Below, piece by piece: positions 1 to 7,578 of a stretch of 64,000 nucleotides of DNA. The stretch lies in NCBI RefSeq assembly GCF_014648395.1, contig NZ_BMRA01000003.1:444211-508210 (forward strand), read 5' to 3'. The translations under genes and the position numbers were made by a program. Source of the stretch: Micromonospora fulviviridis (GTDB lineage Bacteria; Actinomycetota; Actinomycetes; Mycobacteriales; Micromonosporaceae). Position 1 is the stretch's first letter, and every line of letters starts with the position of its first letter. The notes beneath the pieces were generated by a model that searched no databases, was not told the origin of the DNA, and worked only from the letters and a program-made list of their open reading frames with translations.

Positions 1-622
1 GGTCGGCGGTGTCCACGTCGTAGCCGCCCGCGTCGGGGCGGCCGGTGCCGGGCAGTGCCGGCGCCGCGCCCACCCGGACCAGCCGGGACGCGGCCAGCAC
101 CGTGTCCACCCGGCGCGGCCCGTCCACCAGGGTCACGTTCGGGTACGTCTCGACCAGCACCGGGTCCTCCGCCGGGCCCTCCCGCACGGTCAGGTGGAAC
201 AGCTCGTCGGCGTCCACCCCCTGCTGGTCGGCGACCGTCGCGGCCTCCTCGCCGGACGCGTGCGTCACCTCGGCGTGCAGCCCGTTCCCCCAGCCGCCCG
301 GCCCCACCGCTTCGAGGGTCAGCGCCCCGTTCAGGTCGAGCTGCGCGCTGGTGGCGTCCCGGGCCAGCCGGACGATGACGGCCTGGTTGCCGCCGTTGAG
401 GTAGAAGTCGCGCACCGCGTAGCCGAGGCCGCTGTCCCGCCACAGGCCGCCGAAGGTGCGCTCGAACTCCGCGTACGAGGAGATGGCCACCGGCACGTCG
501 ACCGGCCCGCGCAGCGCCCGCCCGACGAACGCGGCCACGGCCGTGGCGACGCCGGTGATGGTGCGACTGCCGCCGGGTATCTCCTGGATGTACACCCCGG
601 GATGGCTGAGCGTTGCCGCCAT
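1..622 (-). CDS. Contractile injection system / phage-like tail sheath protein, N-terminal part
   Basis: The minus strand reads from ATG at 622 to the window edge without a stop, giving the first 207 residues. The N-terminus (SHPGVYIQEIPGGSRTITGV, then TAVAAFVGRALRGPVDVP and a SYAEFERTFGG segment) is the classic start of tail sheath proteins of contractile phage tails, R-type pyocins and extracellular contractile injection systems (eCIS). In that family the N-terminal arm links neighbouring sheath subunits around the inner tube, and contraction drives the tube into a target. The next gene diverges from it and SARP-like regulators lie nearby. I infer an actinobacterial eCIS rather than a prophage because no phage genes are visible on this side. 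The rest of the cluster would lie to the left of the window. Confidence 0.9.
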   Translation of the reverse strand, partial: MAATLSHPGVYIQEIPGGSRTITGVATAVAAFVGRALRGPVDVPVAISSYAEFERTFGGLWRDSGLGYAVRDFYLNGGNQAVIVRLARDATSAQLDLNGALTLEAVGPGGWGNGLHAEVTHASGEEAATVADQQGVDADELFHLTVREGPAEDPVLVETYPNVTLVDGPRRVDTVLAASRLVRVGAAPALPGTGRPDAGGYDVDTAD

Positions 623-771
623 GACGACTCCTCGACTCCACGGGCGGCGGGTACGCCGCTGGCGCGACTGTGCCGCCCGCCCGTCACCGCGCCGTCACCC
701 GGCCGTGTCGACCCGGGTGTCGGTGGCTGCCGGTACGGTCCGCGTCGTGACAGCGCCAGTGCGGGACCTCC

Positions 772-1188
772 GTGCGATCGAGGCCGCCTTTCCCGACCCT
801 CGCCGACCTCGCCCGTCGCTGGTACGAGCCGCTGGTCGGCACCCGCACCTGGCATCCGATGCGGGCGGTGCAACTGGTGCTGCTGCCCACGACGTCCCCG
901 TGGCTCGCACCGGCATGGATCGGCTACTTCGGCGCGGCCCGCCCCGGTGGACCGGAGGCGTGGGCCGCGGCGATGCGACTGTGGCACCGGCGCTGGGGAG
1001 CCGAACTGGTGGCCGCGTTCAGCACCACGCTGCAGTTCGTCGTGTCCCGCCAACCGCAGCCGGGCCCGTCGGCCTGGGAGCTGGCGGGGCAGCTCCTCGC
1101 CGTCGGCGGCAGCCTCCAGCACGAACAGTGGCAACTCGCCATGGCCGTCGCGCACAGCGACGCCTGGTTCCTGCACGACCGTCCCTAG
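772..1188 (+). CDS. Small protein of unknown function
   Basis: A 138-codon frame opens at GTG 772, the first usable start after an in-frame stop at 748, with a weak GGGA-like site just upstream. The protein is rich in Trp and Ala (SPWLAPAWIGYFGAARPGG, LWHRRWGAELVAAF) with a few amphipathic helices. I do not recognise a family. G/C-rich third positions support real coding. It diverges from the tail sheath gene with about 150 bp between. Its TAG stop lies inside the CTAG that borders the inverted-repeat element immediately downstream, so that element appears to have inserted exactly at the stop codon without changing the protein. Confidence 0.55.
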   Translation: MRSRPPFPTLADLARRWYEPLVGTRTWHPMRAVQLVLLPTTSPWLAPAWIGYFGAARPGGPEAWAAAMRLWHRRWGAELVAAFSTTLQFVVSRQPQPGPSAWELAGQLLAVGGSLQHEQWQLAMAVAHSDAWFLHDRP

Positions 1189-1368
1189 TACGGCAGCCGC
1201 CGTCTGAGATGACGTTGGCCGGCGCGGGGTAGACGAGGCGCGGCCACCGCGTGATCGTCTGTAGGCCGTCCCTGGGCCCGTGCGTAGTTGCTCCAGGTGG
1301 CGGGGTGGCGCCGGGGTTTCTCGAAGTCGACGGTGCGTGGAGTGCAGATCCGCTGGGATAGGCGGGTG

Positions 1369-2622
1369 ATGGCCGATCGGCGATGGCGACGTGGACACGC
1401 GGTAGGGCTGCTGCGCGGCAAGGAGAGCGTGCAGCAGGCGACCTACGTGGAGTTGTTCTTCGACCTGGTGATGGTTTTCGCGCTCAATCGGTTGGTGGCG
1501 TTCGCGGCGCCATCGGTGGGCGGCGGCGACCTGGCGGCGCAGTGGACGGCGATCGGACGCATCTTGTTGCTGTTCGTGCCGCTGATGTGGTTGTGGATCA
1601 TCACGGCGTACATCACCGCCCGGTTCGACCCGCGGACCGCCCACACCCAGTGGATGATCGTGGTGACGGCGTTCGCGCTGCTGGTCATGGGAGCGACGGT
1701 GCCACACGCGTTCGGCGGCGCGGGAATGACCTTCGCGGTGGCGTACGTCCTCGCTCAGGTCAGCCGCGCGATGATCTTCGGTTACGCGCTGGGCCGGCAC
1801 GCGCTAGCCCGACTGTACTTTCGGGCCTTGATCTGGTTCCTGGTCGCCGGGGTGTTCTGGATCGGCGGGGCGTTGACCTCGGGCGGGACGCAGGCCGCCT
1901 GGTGGCTTGCGGCGGTCGTAGTTGATCTCGGCTCCGCGTGGCGGGGATGGCCGGTACCAGGTCTGGGCAAGGGGCGAGCGACGGCATGGGCCATCGCGCC
2001 GCACAATCTGGCGGAACGGTACCAGCAACTGCTGCTGATCGCCCTGGGCGAAACGATCCTCGCTGTCGGCGTCACCTACGCCACCGGGCTCGGCCGTGTC
2101 GGCGGCTACCAAAGCATCGGCCTGCTGCTGGCGTTCCTCACGACCGTCCTGCTATGGCGCATCTACTTCCACAAGGCCGGCCAAATTCTCGGCGACGCCG
2201 TCGCCGACGCCGAGGACCCGGCCGGACTGGGTCGCTTCGCCGCGTCCGCCCACGTCGTGATGATCCTCGGCATCGTGGCAACCGCCATCGGCCACGAAAT
2301 CGTCCAAACCCACCCCGTCGACCACAGCTACCCGACCTGGCTGATCATGATCCTCGGCGGGCCGGCCTGCTACCTCACCGGCCGGGGCGCTCTGGAACGG
2401 GCCGTCTTCTCCCGAGCGTCCCCACACCGCTGGATTGGGGCCTTGGCCCTCCTACTGGCAGCCGTACCACTGACCGCCGCGCCGCCACTAGCAGCCGCGA
2501 TCACCGCCACCGTGATCCTGGCCGGCATCGCAGCCATCGACACCCGCCGCTCGGCCCACCGCCCACCGGAACGACCCCGACCCGGCGACCGAACGACCGG
2601 GTGGCTGCCACGACGCCTCTAG
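1369..2622 (+). CDS. ltrA: Low temperature requirement protein A (LtrA) family membrane protein
   Basis: The protein has 417 residues from ATG 1369; an in-frame start at 1288 would add 27 poorly conserved residues. The N-terminal segment (QQATYVELFFDLVMVFALNRL) and the middle segment (HNLAERYQQLLLIALGETIL) are hallmarks of the LtrA family. About ten hydrophobic helices follow, ending in a charged Pro/Arg tail. LtrA was first noticed through a cold-sensitive Listeria mutant; the biochemical role of the family is not established, and the protein acts in the cytoplasmic membrane. The gene sits between CTAG-flanked inverted repeats and looks like cargo of a mobile element. Its own TAG stop is part of a CTAG, so a second insertion seems to have struck here. 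Confidence 0.85.
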   Translation: MADRRWRRGHAVGLLRGKESVQQATYVELFFDLVMVFALNRLVAFAAPSVGGGDLAAQWTAIGRILLLFVPLMWLWIITAYITARFDPRTAHTQWMIVVTAFALLVMGATVPHAFGGAGMTFAVAYVLAQVSRAMIFGYALGRHALARLYFRALIWFLVAGVFWIGGALTSGGTQAAWWLAAVVVDLGSAWRGWPVPGLGKGRATAWAIAPHNLAERYQQLLLIALGETILAVGVTYATGLGRVGGYQSIGLLLAFLTTVLLWRIYFHKAGQILGDAVADAEDPAGLGRFAASAHVVMILGIVATAIGHEIVQTHPVDHSYPTWLIMILGGPACYLTGRGALERAVFSRASPHRWIGALALLLAAVPLTAAPPLAAAITATVILAGIAAIDTRRSAHRPPERPRPGDRTTGWLPRRL

Positions 2623-2644
2623 TACGACAGGCTGCCGGTCGTGA

Positions 2645-2795
2645 TCAGTGCTGAAATTCGAGGTTGAGGTGGCGTGTGCAGTGGGATCGTCGGGCCTGGG
2701 CCTGATGACGTCGCCGGAACCGTGACCAGCGCAAACGGTGGATGACGTCGCTGATCGAGCGAATGATGCAGGTGTTGATCAATCCACACCCCGCC
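2645..2795 (-). pseudogene. Transposase C-terminal remnant (IS701/IS4-like)
   Basis: On the minus strand an open stretch of about 49 codons ends at TGA 2645-2647. It carries a basic tail, RWSRFRRRHQAQARRSH, of the kind seen at the C-terminus of actinobacterial IS701-type transposases. There is no catalytic core and no start. It lies between the two CTAG-bordered ends at 2619 and 2832, which suggests an internally deleted insertion sequence that kept about 50 bp of its left end and the last part of its transposase. Family assignment rests on the basic tail and the CTAG borders only. Confidence 0.45.
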
Positions 2796-2981
2796 AGAGC
2801 AGCAAGATCTCAAACGGCGGCTGCCGTACTAGCGGAGGCCGGCCCGGAGACCGAGCAGCGAGACGGCGGCGGGCCCGGCGCGGTCGCCAGGTGGCCCGGT
2901 GACGCGGTGGGCACGGGCCGGTGACGGACGGGCGGCAGGCTGGGCCGGCCCGCGCACGACTCCTGCCCCGGAGGCGCTCCC

Positions 2982-3197
2982 GTGACAACGCCTGACCCCG
3001 ACCGCGGTGGGGTGGTGGTCGTCCGGGTGTGGTTCGAGGACCGGCCGGACGAGCTCGGCTTCCGCGCCCTGGTGACGAGCTGTGTCGACCTGGCCGGCGG
3101 CCGGGCGGAGAGCCGGGCGGTGACCTCGCCGGAGGCGGTCGTCGAGGTGGTGCGCAGCCGACTGGTGGACATCCTCGCCGGTCACCAACCGCGGTGA
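2982..3197 (+). CDS. Small acidic protein of unknown function
   Basis: The protein has 71 residues from GTG 2982, with GGAGG nine bases upstream. It contains a short beta-strand-rich core (GVVVVRVWFEDRPDELGFRA) and a helix ending DILAGHQPR. I do not recognise a family. It is followed 28 bp later by another small gene and then by a BTAD regulator, all on the plus strand, so the three are probably co-transcribed. Nearness to the tail sheath gene hints at an accessory role in the injection-system locus, which is inference only. Confidence 0.6.
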   Translation: MTTPDPDRGGVVVVRVWFEDRPDELGFRALVTSCVDLAGGRAESRAVTSPEAVVEVVRSRLVDILAGHQPR

Positions 3198-3225
3198 CGC
3201 CCACCGCCCGACCCAGGGAAGGCAC

Positions 3226-3600
3226 ATGACCGAGAAGATCAACTGGAGCCTCCAGGTCCGCGTTGCCCACGGGCCGCAGATCGCGGCCACCGGCGTCGTC
3301 GACGTCGAGGCGTACGACAAGGTCTCGGTCGAGATCGCGGCCGGGGAGAGCCAGCAGGTGGACCTGGTGCCCGCCGGCACCGAGCGGGTGGGGATGGTGC
3401 TGATCGTGCCGGCCACGCCCAGCGCCGACCTGTCGTACGAGATCGACGGCACGGCGATCGCGCTCGACGGCGCGCACGCCTTCCTCGGCGCCGGGGCGGC
3501 GCGGCTGCTCGGCGCGGACCCGGCGAGCCTGACCTTCACCAACGACACCGCCGAACCGGCCCGGCTGGACATCCTGGTCGGTCGGGACGTCACCCCGTGA
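3226..3600 (+). CDS. Small beta-rich protein, candidate injection-system accessory
   Basis: The protein has 124 residues from ATG 3226, preceded by GGGAAGG. The sequence alternates short hydrophobic strands with turns (WSLQVRVAHGPQIAATGVVD, QQVDLVPAGTERVGMVLIV, SLTFTNDTAEPARLDILVGR) and has no signal peptide or membrane segment, so a small cytoplasmic beta-sandwich is likely. The family is not recognised. It sits between a 71-residue protein and a BTAD regulator in one plus-strand run. Such small beta proteins are common in contractile tail loci, but nothing in the sequence proves the link. Confidence 0.65.
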   Translation: MTEKINWSLQVRVAHGPQIAATGVVDVEAYDKVSVEIAAGESQQVDLVPAGTERVGMVLIVPATPSADLSYEIDGTAIALDGAHAFLGAGAARLLGADPASLTFTNDTAEPARLDILVGRDVTP

Positions 3601-3682
3601 GGGCCACCGCGATGTGACGCCGGGGTGACGGGGCGTGTTCTACCCTGCCGGGGCAGGCCCGCGCCGCAGGGGGAGGTCCCGG

Positions 3683-4486
3683 ATGACCGCCGACTTCGTC
3701 GACGCCCTCGTCGCCGACCAGCCGGTCGGAGCCGGTCCGGTGCTGCGGCTGCTCGGTGACGTCCGGGTCAGCCACGGCGCCCGCTGGTACGACGTGCCCG
3801 AGGGCAGCAAGCGGCTGCTGGTCTACGTCGCCCTGCACCGCCGCCGCCTGGACCGGGGCCACGCCGCCGCCACCCTCTGGCCGGACGCCCCGGACTCCCG
3901 CGCGGCCGGCAACCTGCGCTCGGCGCTGTGGCGGCTCAACCAGGCGCACGTCGGGCTGATCGGGGTGGACCGGCACCATCTGGCCTTCCGGCCCGGCGTG
4001 CTTGTCGACATCGACCTGGTCACCGCCTGGGCCGGCCGGCTGATCGCGGGCCGCCCGGCCGGCGCCGACCTGATCGCGCTGCCCACCGGCGGCATCCTGT
4101 TCGACCTGCTCCCCGGCTGGTACGACGACTGGGTGCTCACCGAACGGGAGCGGGTCCGCCAGCGGGTGCTGCACGGGATGGAGGCGATGAGCCGGCACCT
4201 CGTCCGCACGGGCCGCTGCGCGGAGGCCGTCGAGGTGGCGCTGACCGCCGCCGGGGCGGAGCCGCTGCGGGAGAGCGCCCAGCGGGTGCTGCTGGAGGCG
4301 CACCTGGCCGAGGGGAACTGGGTGGAGGGCCGGCGCGGCCTGGACACCTACCGCCGGCTGCTGGCCCGGGAGTTGGGCATGGCGCCCGACCCGCGGCTGG
4401 CCGAGCTGCTCGACGCCTACCCGCGGGCCCGTCCGGCGGCCACCGCCGACCGGGAGCGTGCCTCCTCGATCAGCGCCATGAGCTGA
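3683..4486 (+). CDS. SARP/AfsR-type transcriptional regulator with BTAD domain
   Basis: The protein has 267 residues from ATG 3683, with a GGGGGAGG site eight bases upstream. Residues about 17-100 form an OmpR-like winged-helix region (LRLLGDVRVSHGARWYDVPE, LWPDAPDSRAAGNLRSALWRLN). The remainder is a bacterial transcriptional activator domain of TPR-like helices (RHLVRTGRCAEAVEVALTAA, PLRESAQRVLLEAHLAEGN). Proteins of this architecture activate secondary metabolism or other specialised clusters. It lacks the NB-ARC/TPR extension of AfsR. Its 3-prime end overlaps that of a second, related regulator on the opposite strand by about 70 bp. Confidence 0.85.
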   Translation: MTADFVDALVADQPVGAGPVLRLLGDVRVSHGARWYDVPEGSKRLLVYVALHRRRLDRGHAAATLWPDAPDSRAAGNLRSALWRLNQAHVGLIGVDRHHLAFRPGVLVDIDLVTAWAGRLIAGRPAGADLIALPTGGILFDLLPGWYDDWVLTERERVRQRVLHGMEAMSRHLVRTGRCAEAVEVALTAAGAEPLRESAQRVLLEAHLAEGNWVEGRRGLDTYRRLLARELGMAPDPRLAELLDAYPRARPAATADRERASSISAMS

Positions 4487-5172
4487 GCCGAGGGCCGTAC
4501 CCCCAACTGCTCGGCGAGCAGCCGGACCACCAGGTCGGCGTGGCGCAGGGCGTCGCTGACGTTCCCGTTCGCCAGCATTGCGGTGAGCACGAGCCGGTGG
4601 CCGCTCTCCCGCAGCGCGTCCGCGGCGACGGCCTCCAGCGCCCAGCCCAGTCCGGCGGCCGGGTCACCGGCCCGGATCGCCGTCCCGGCGGCCTCCTCCA
4701 GGGCCCGCAGGGCCCGGTGCCGCAGCAGCTCCCGGTGCATGAGCACCCAGTCGTCGTACCAGCCGGGCAGCAGGTCGGGGCAGCCGGCGGCGGCGTGCCG
4801 GCGCAGGAACGCCGGGTCGACCGGCTCCCGGCCGGCGAGGGAGCGGGTGTCCACCGCCACCCCGGCGGCCAGCGCGAGCGCGCCGGTGGAGTCGGCGAGC
4901 AGGCCCGGCGCGGCCTTGCGCAGCCGCCACAGCGCCGTCCGCAGGTCCGCCGACGCCCGCTCCTCCGGCTTGCCGGCCCACATCGACCAGGCGGTGCGCG
5001 CCCGATCCGAGGCGCCGCGCACCGCCAGGAAGGCCACCAGCCGCTGCGCCGTCGCGGGCAGGGCGACCGGATCGCCGTCCCGGTCGAGCGCGAAACCGCC
5101 GAGCAGCCGCAGCCGCCAGCCGACCCGTTGCGGGGGTACGGCTGCCGCTGCTGCTTCCGTTGTCATCCACAC
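4417..5172 (-). CDS. SARP/AfsR-type transcriptional regulator with BTAD domain, convergent paralogue
   Basis: GTG at 5172 has a GGAG site seven bases upstream; ATG at 5166 is the alternative, and either gives about 250 residues. Order: a winged-helix-like region (WRLRLLGGFALDRDGDPVAL, ADLRTALWRLRKAAPGLL), then a BTAD helical region (LPGWYDDWVLMHRELLRHRA, ALRESGHRLVLTAMLANGNV). It shares the phrase LLPGWYDDWVL with its convergent neighbour, so the pair probably arose by duplication. The two stops overlap tail to tail by about 70 bp, which forces the last 20 or so codons of each to be read from both strands. I infer that both control the adjacent injection-system locus. Confidence 0.85.
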   Translation of the reverse strand: MWMTTEAAAAAVPPQRVGWRLRLLGGFALDRDGDPVALPATAQRLVAFLAVRGASDRARTAWSMWAGKPEERASADLRTALWRLRKAAPGLLADSTGALALAAGVAVDTRSLAGREPVDPAFLRRHAAAGCPDLLPGWYDDWVLMHRELLRHRALRALEEAAGTAIRAGDPAAGLGWALEAVAADALRESGHRLVLTAMLANGNVSDALRHADLVVRLLAEQLGVRPSAQLMALIEEARSRSAVAAGRARG

Positions 5173-5661
5173 GTCGGCGCTCCGCTCTGCTCGGGGTGTG
5201 GGCGGAGGGTCACCTTTCGAATACCGCAGTCGGCGGGTCCTCGGAACGGGCCTGTCGGTGGCCGGACATCCCGTTCGTCCGCGCGGCCCGGCGACCGGTC
5301 CCGATCGACGGCGGAGACCGGCCGAACGGCTGCCCCGGCAGGCGTGCCGGCCGGCACGGAGGCGGATGGGCAAAGTCGTTGGCGAACCCCGTGGGGTCGC
5401 CTATGGTTGGCCGCATGTATCGGGCCCGGCTGCTGTCCGCGACCGCCGTCACCACGGCGGTGCCCGCTGCTGCCCGGCGCCGGCGTCCCGCGGCCGTGCC
5501 CGCCCGTCCGGCGGGCACCCGCTCCGTCGCGCCCATCCACGGCCTCCCGAGCCCGATCCCCACCGACCGTGGCCCACCCGGATCCCCGTTCATCCGCGTA
5601 CGGCCACCCAGGGCGAAGCCACCGGCTTCGGCCTTTTTTCTTTTTCCTGGAGGGGATCCAC
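5173..5661 (+). promoter_or_regulatory. Long leader region upstream of the TraR/DksA gene
   Basis: About 490 bases separate the start of the minus-strand BTAD regulator from the traR-like gene. The stretch must hold both divergent promoters. An ATG at 5415 opens a plus-strand frame (MYRARLLSATAVTTAVPAAA) that reads through the hairpin and past the traR start in another frame. It could be a leader peptide but has no clear ribosome binding site. The last 50 bases hold a terminator-like hairpin, listed separately. Confidence 0.35.
5616..5647 (+). terminator. Intrinsic terminator-like hairpin in the leader of the TraR/DksA gene
   Basis: CGAAGCC, a three-base ACC loop and GGCTTCG make a perfect 7-bp stem, followed directly by CC and a T-rich run (TTTTTTCTTTTT). 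A U-tract is rare in this G+C-rich window. The ribosome binding site (TGGAGGGG) begins right after the T-run, so the hairpin lies inside the 5-prime region of the next gene rather than at the end of a clear gene. It may act as an attenuator or may simply stop upstream transcription. Confidence 0.65.
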
Positions 5662-5970
5662 ATGGGCACCGACCTGCACGACGACCGGCTCACCCGGCTG
5701 CGCGCCACGCTGACCGAGGACTTCGCGGCGCAGACGGCCCGGCTGACCGAACTCACCGCGGACACCGGCGACCCCGGCGAGGCGCACACCCGCTCCGCCC
5801 TGATCGCGGCCACCCGGCAGAGTCTGGGGCAGATCGGCGACGCGCTGCGCCGGATGGCCGACGGCGGCTACGGCCGCTGCGAGCGGTGCGCCGGGCCGAT
5901 CCCGGTGGAGCGGCTGGAGGCGGTGCCGCACGCCACCTTCTGCGTGCCCTGCCAGCAGAAGCACGGCTGA
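5662..5970 (+). CDS. TraR/DksA-family zinc-finger transcriptional regulator
   Basis: The protein has 102 residues from ATG 5662, with GGAGG nine bases upstream. The N-terminal half is a helical coiled region (LTRLRATLTEDFAAQTARLT, then RQSLGQIGDALRRMADGGYG). The C-terminus is a four-cysteine zinc finger, CERC then CVPC with 17 residues between the pairs. DksA-like proteins bind the secondary channel of RNA polymerase and tune initiation, with or without ppGpp. This one is short compared with proteobacterial DksA (about 150 residues), as is usual in actinobacteria. Expression may be limited by the terminator-like hairpin in its leader. Confidence 0.88.
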   Translation: MGTDLHDDRLTRLRATLTEDFAAQTARLTELTADTGDPGEAHTRSALIAATRQSLGQIGDALRRMADGGYGRCERCAGPIPVERLEAVPHATFCVPCQQKHG

Positions 5971-5986
5971 CCCGGCGTGCGCCGGG
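5971..5986. terminator. Short hairpin between convergent genes
   Basis: CCCGGC and GCCGGG pair perfectly around a GTGC loop, placed four bases before the stop of the minus-strand hydrolase and directly after the traR stop. There is no U-tract. It probably serves as a bidirectional terminator. Confidence 0.4.
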
Positions 5987-5989
5987 CCG

Positions 5990-6877
5990 TCATCGCGCGG
6001 CCCGGCGCTCCGGCAGCCGGCGCCCGAGCCAGTCCAGCAGGACCCGCTCGTACTCCGGGCTGACGCCGGCCAGGTCGTCGCGCCCGTCCAGGGTGGGCTC
6101 GTGATCGCAGCCCGCCAGGCGGGCCAGGGTCAGCTCCGCGTCGCGTGCGGCGCGCCGCCACACCACCACGCTCTGGTCGATCGGCGTCCAGCGGTCGGTC
6201 TCGCCGTAGCAGACCAGCACCGGGCCGGACAGCTTCGCGAAGACCGGCTCCGGGTCGAAGTCCATGTCGACCCAGCTGCCCGGGGTGTCGGGCACCTCGC
6301 GGGGCAGGTGCGCCAGCGGGAACCAGGGCCGCCGCACGGCGCCGTCCAGCTCCGCCTGGGCGGTGGCCCGGGGCACGTCGCCGCGCAGGAATCCCTCCGC
6401 GACACCGCGCAGCCGGTCCAGCTCGGCGAGGTCGGCCTCGCCGTATCCGTGCCGGCGCAACTGCTCGGCGGTGCCGTAGCGCATCTGCGCGGCCGGGCTG
6501 ACCCCGCTGCACCCGACCAGCACGAGGAGGTCGACCGGGTGCCGGGTGGCGGTGAGGGTCGCCGCCCACGCGCCCTGGCTGAATCCCCACAACCCGACCG
6601 GAACGTCCCCGACCTGCCCGCGCAGCAGATCCAGGGCCGCCGCCGCGTCGTCGGCCTGCGCGGTCAGCGGCACGTCGTGGCCGTCCACCCGGGGACGCCG
6701 GTCGTACCGCAGTACCGCGATCCCGGCCGGCGGCAGCAGTCGGGCCAGGTGCTCGTACAGGAAGTAGGACCGCTCGCCGGCGTGCGAGCCGTGCAGCACC
6801 ACCAGGCCGCCGCGGGCCGGCCCGGCCGGCAGGTCCAGGGTGGCGGGCAGGTCCAGCTCACCGACGCGCAGGTCCAT
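5990..6877 (-). CDS. Alpha/beta hydrolase (dienelactone hydrolase/acylaminoacyl peptidase-like)
   Basis: The protein has 295 residues from ATG 6877. It shows the alpha/beta hydrolase order: an oxyanion-loop HGSHAGERS near residue 29, the strand AVLRYDRRPRVDG, the nucleophile elbow GFSQGAW (Ser about 98), a cap of helices, the strand PVLVCYGETDRWTPIDQS carrying the acid Asp, and a C-terminal CDHEPTL carrying the catalytic His. There is no signal peptide, so it is cytoplasmic. The substrate is not evident; esterase or peptidase activity is likely. It is convergent with the traR-like gene and divergent from the GNAT gene. Confidence 0.85.
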   Translation of the reverse strand: MDLRVGELDLPATLDLPAGPARGGLVVLHGSHAGERSYFLYEHLARLLPPAGIAVLRYDRRPRVDGHDVPLTAQADDAAAALDLLRGQVGDVPVGLWGFSQGAWAATLTATRHPVDLLVLVGCSGVSPAAQMRYGTAEQLRRHGYGEADLAELDRLRGVAEGFLRGDVPRATAQAELDGAVRRPWFPLAHLPREVPDTPGSWVDMDFDPEPVFAKLSGPVLVCYGETDRWTPIDQSVVVWRRAARDAELTLARLAGCDHEPTLDGRDDLAGVSPEYERVLLDWLGRRLPERRAAR

Positions 6878-7013
6878 CCCGGCAGTCAACCACGCCGCGG
6901 GCGGTCCCGGCCGCCCCGCCGCCGTCGCCCGGCCCGCCGCCGGGCCGGCGTTCCCCGGGGCGCCGGGCTGCGTACGCTGGCCCGGTGGACCGTCGCGACC
7001 GTGGAGACCGCCG

Positions 7014-7544
7014 ATGACCAGCCCGCGCACCATCCGGACCGCCCGTCCCGCCGACGTGGCCGCGCTCGTCGACCTGGTCGAGTCCGCGTACCGGGGGGAG
7101 CGGAGCCGGGCCGGCTGGACCACCGAGGCCGACCTGCTCGCCGGGCAGCGCACCGACCCGGACATGGTGGCCGAGGCGGTGACGAGCGCGGGCGGGACGG
7201 TGCTGGTCGTCGAGGACGGCACGGACCTCATCGCCTGCTGCCAGCTGGAGCGCCGCGACGACCACGTCTACTTCGGGATGTTCGCGGTCGCCCCGGGCCG
7301 GCAGAGCGGCGGGCTGGGCCGGGAACTGCTGGCCGAGGCCGAACGCTACGCGCGGGACGAGTGGCACACCGGCGAGATGCGGATGACCGTGATCACGCAG
7401 CGGGAGGACCTGATCGCCTGGTACGAGCGGCGCGGCTACGTCCGCACCGGTGAGCTGAGCCCGTTCCCGTACGGCGATGAGCGGTTCGGCCTGCCGCTGC
7501 GGCCGGATCTGGCGTTCGAGACCCTGCGGAAGAAGCTCGGTTGA
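7014..7544 (+). CDS. GNAT-family N-acetyltransferase
   Basis: The protein has 176 residues from ATG 7014. The N-terminal strand and helix (IRTARPADVAALVDLVESAY), the central strands (LIACCQLERRDDHVYFGMFA) and the acetyl-CoA binding loop (VAPGRQSGGLGRELLAEAER) define the GNAT fold. The final IAWYERRGYVRTGE is the usual C-terminal strand and helix. It transfers acetyl from acetyl-CoA to an unknown amine and is cytoplasmic. It is transcribed away from the hydrolase. Confidence 0.88.
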   Translation: MTSPRTIRTARPADVAALVDLVESAYRGERSRAGWTTEADLLAGQRTDPDMVAEAVTSAGGTVLVVEDGTDLIACCQLERRDDHVYFGMFAVAPGRQSGGLGRELLAEAERYARDEWHTGEMRMTVITQREDLIAWYERRGYVRTGELSPFPYGDERFGLPLRPDLAFETLRKKLG

Positions 7545-7578
7545 CCGAACGGGTGGCCGACCACCGCCGGCGGCCCGT

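Larger units (their letters stand above)
1185..2832. mobile_element. CTAG-flanked inverted-repeat element carrying ltrA (IS701-like, non-autonomous)
   Basis: The terminal 22 bases at 1189-1210 and the reverse complement of 2807-2828 agree at 21 of 22 positions (each begins TACGGCAGCCGCCG). Both ends are bordered by CTAG (1185-1188 and 2829-2832). IS701-family elements are known to duplicate a YTAR tetranucleotide, and CTAG fits that rule. Inside lie one intact gene (ltrA) and a minus-strand remnant of a transposase C-terminus. A further CTAG followed by a diverged end (TACGACAGGCTGCC) starts at 2619. The segment 2619-2832 may therefore be a separate MITE-like relic that landed at the ltrA stop codon, with 1185-1210 as a second copy of the same end. 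No intact transposase is present. Confidence 0.6.

Noticed and set aside
747..830. A GTG at 747 giving VTAPVRDLRAIEAAFPDP in another frame, considered as the true start of the small gene with a frameshift
   Set aside because: It would need a shift to join the main frame at about 800, and GTG 772 already gives a simple open frame; without homologues I could not justify a frameshift.
1190..1421. A 78-codon minus-strand frame ending at the left inverted repeat, considered as another transposase remnant
   Set aside because: The translation has no recognisable transposase feature and third-position bias is weak, so I left it as part of the ltrA upstream region.
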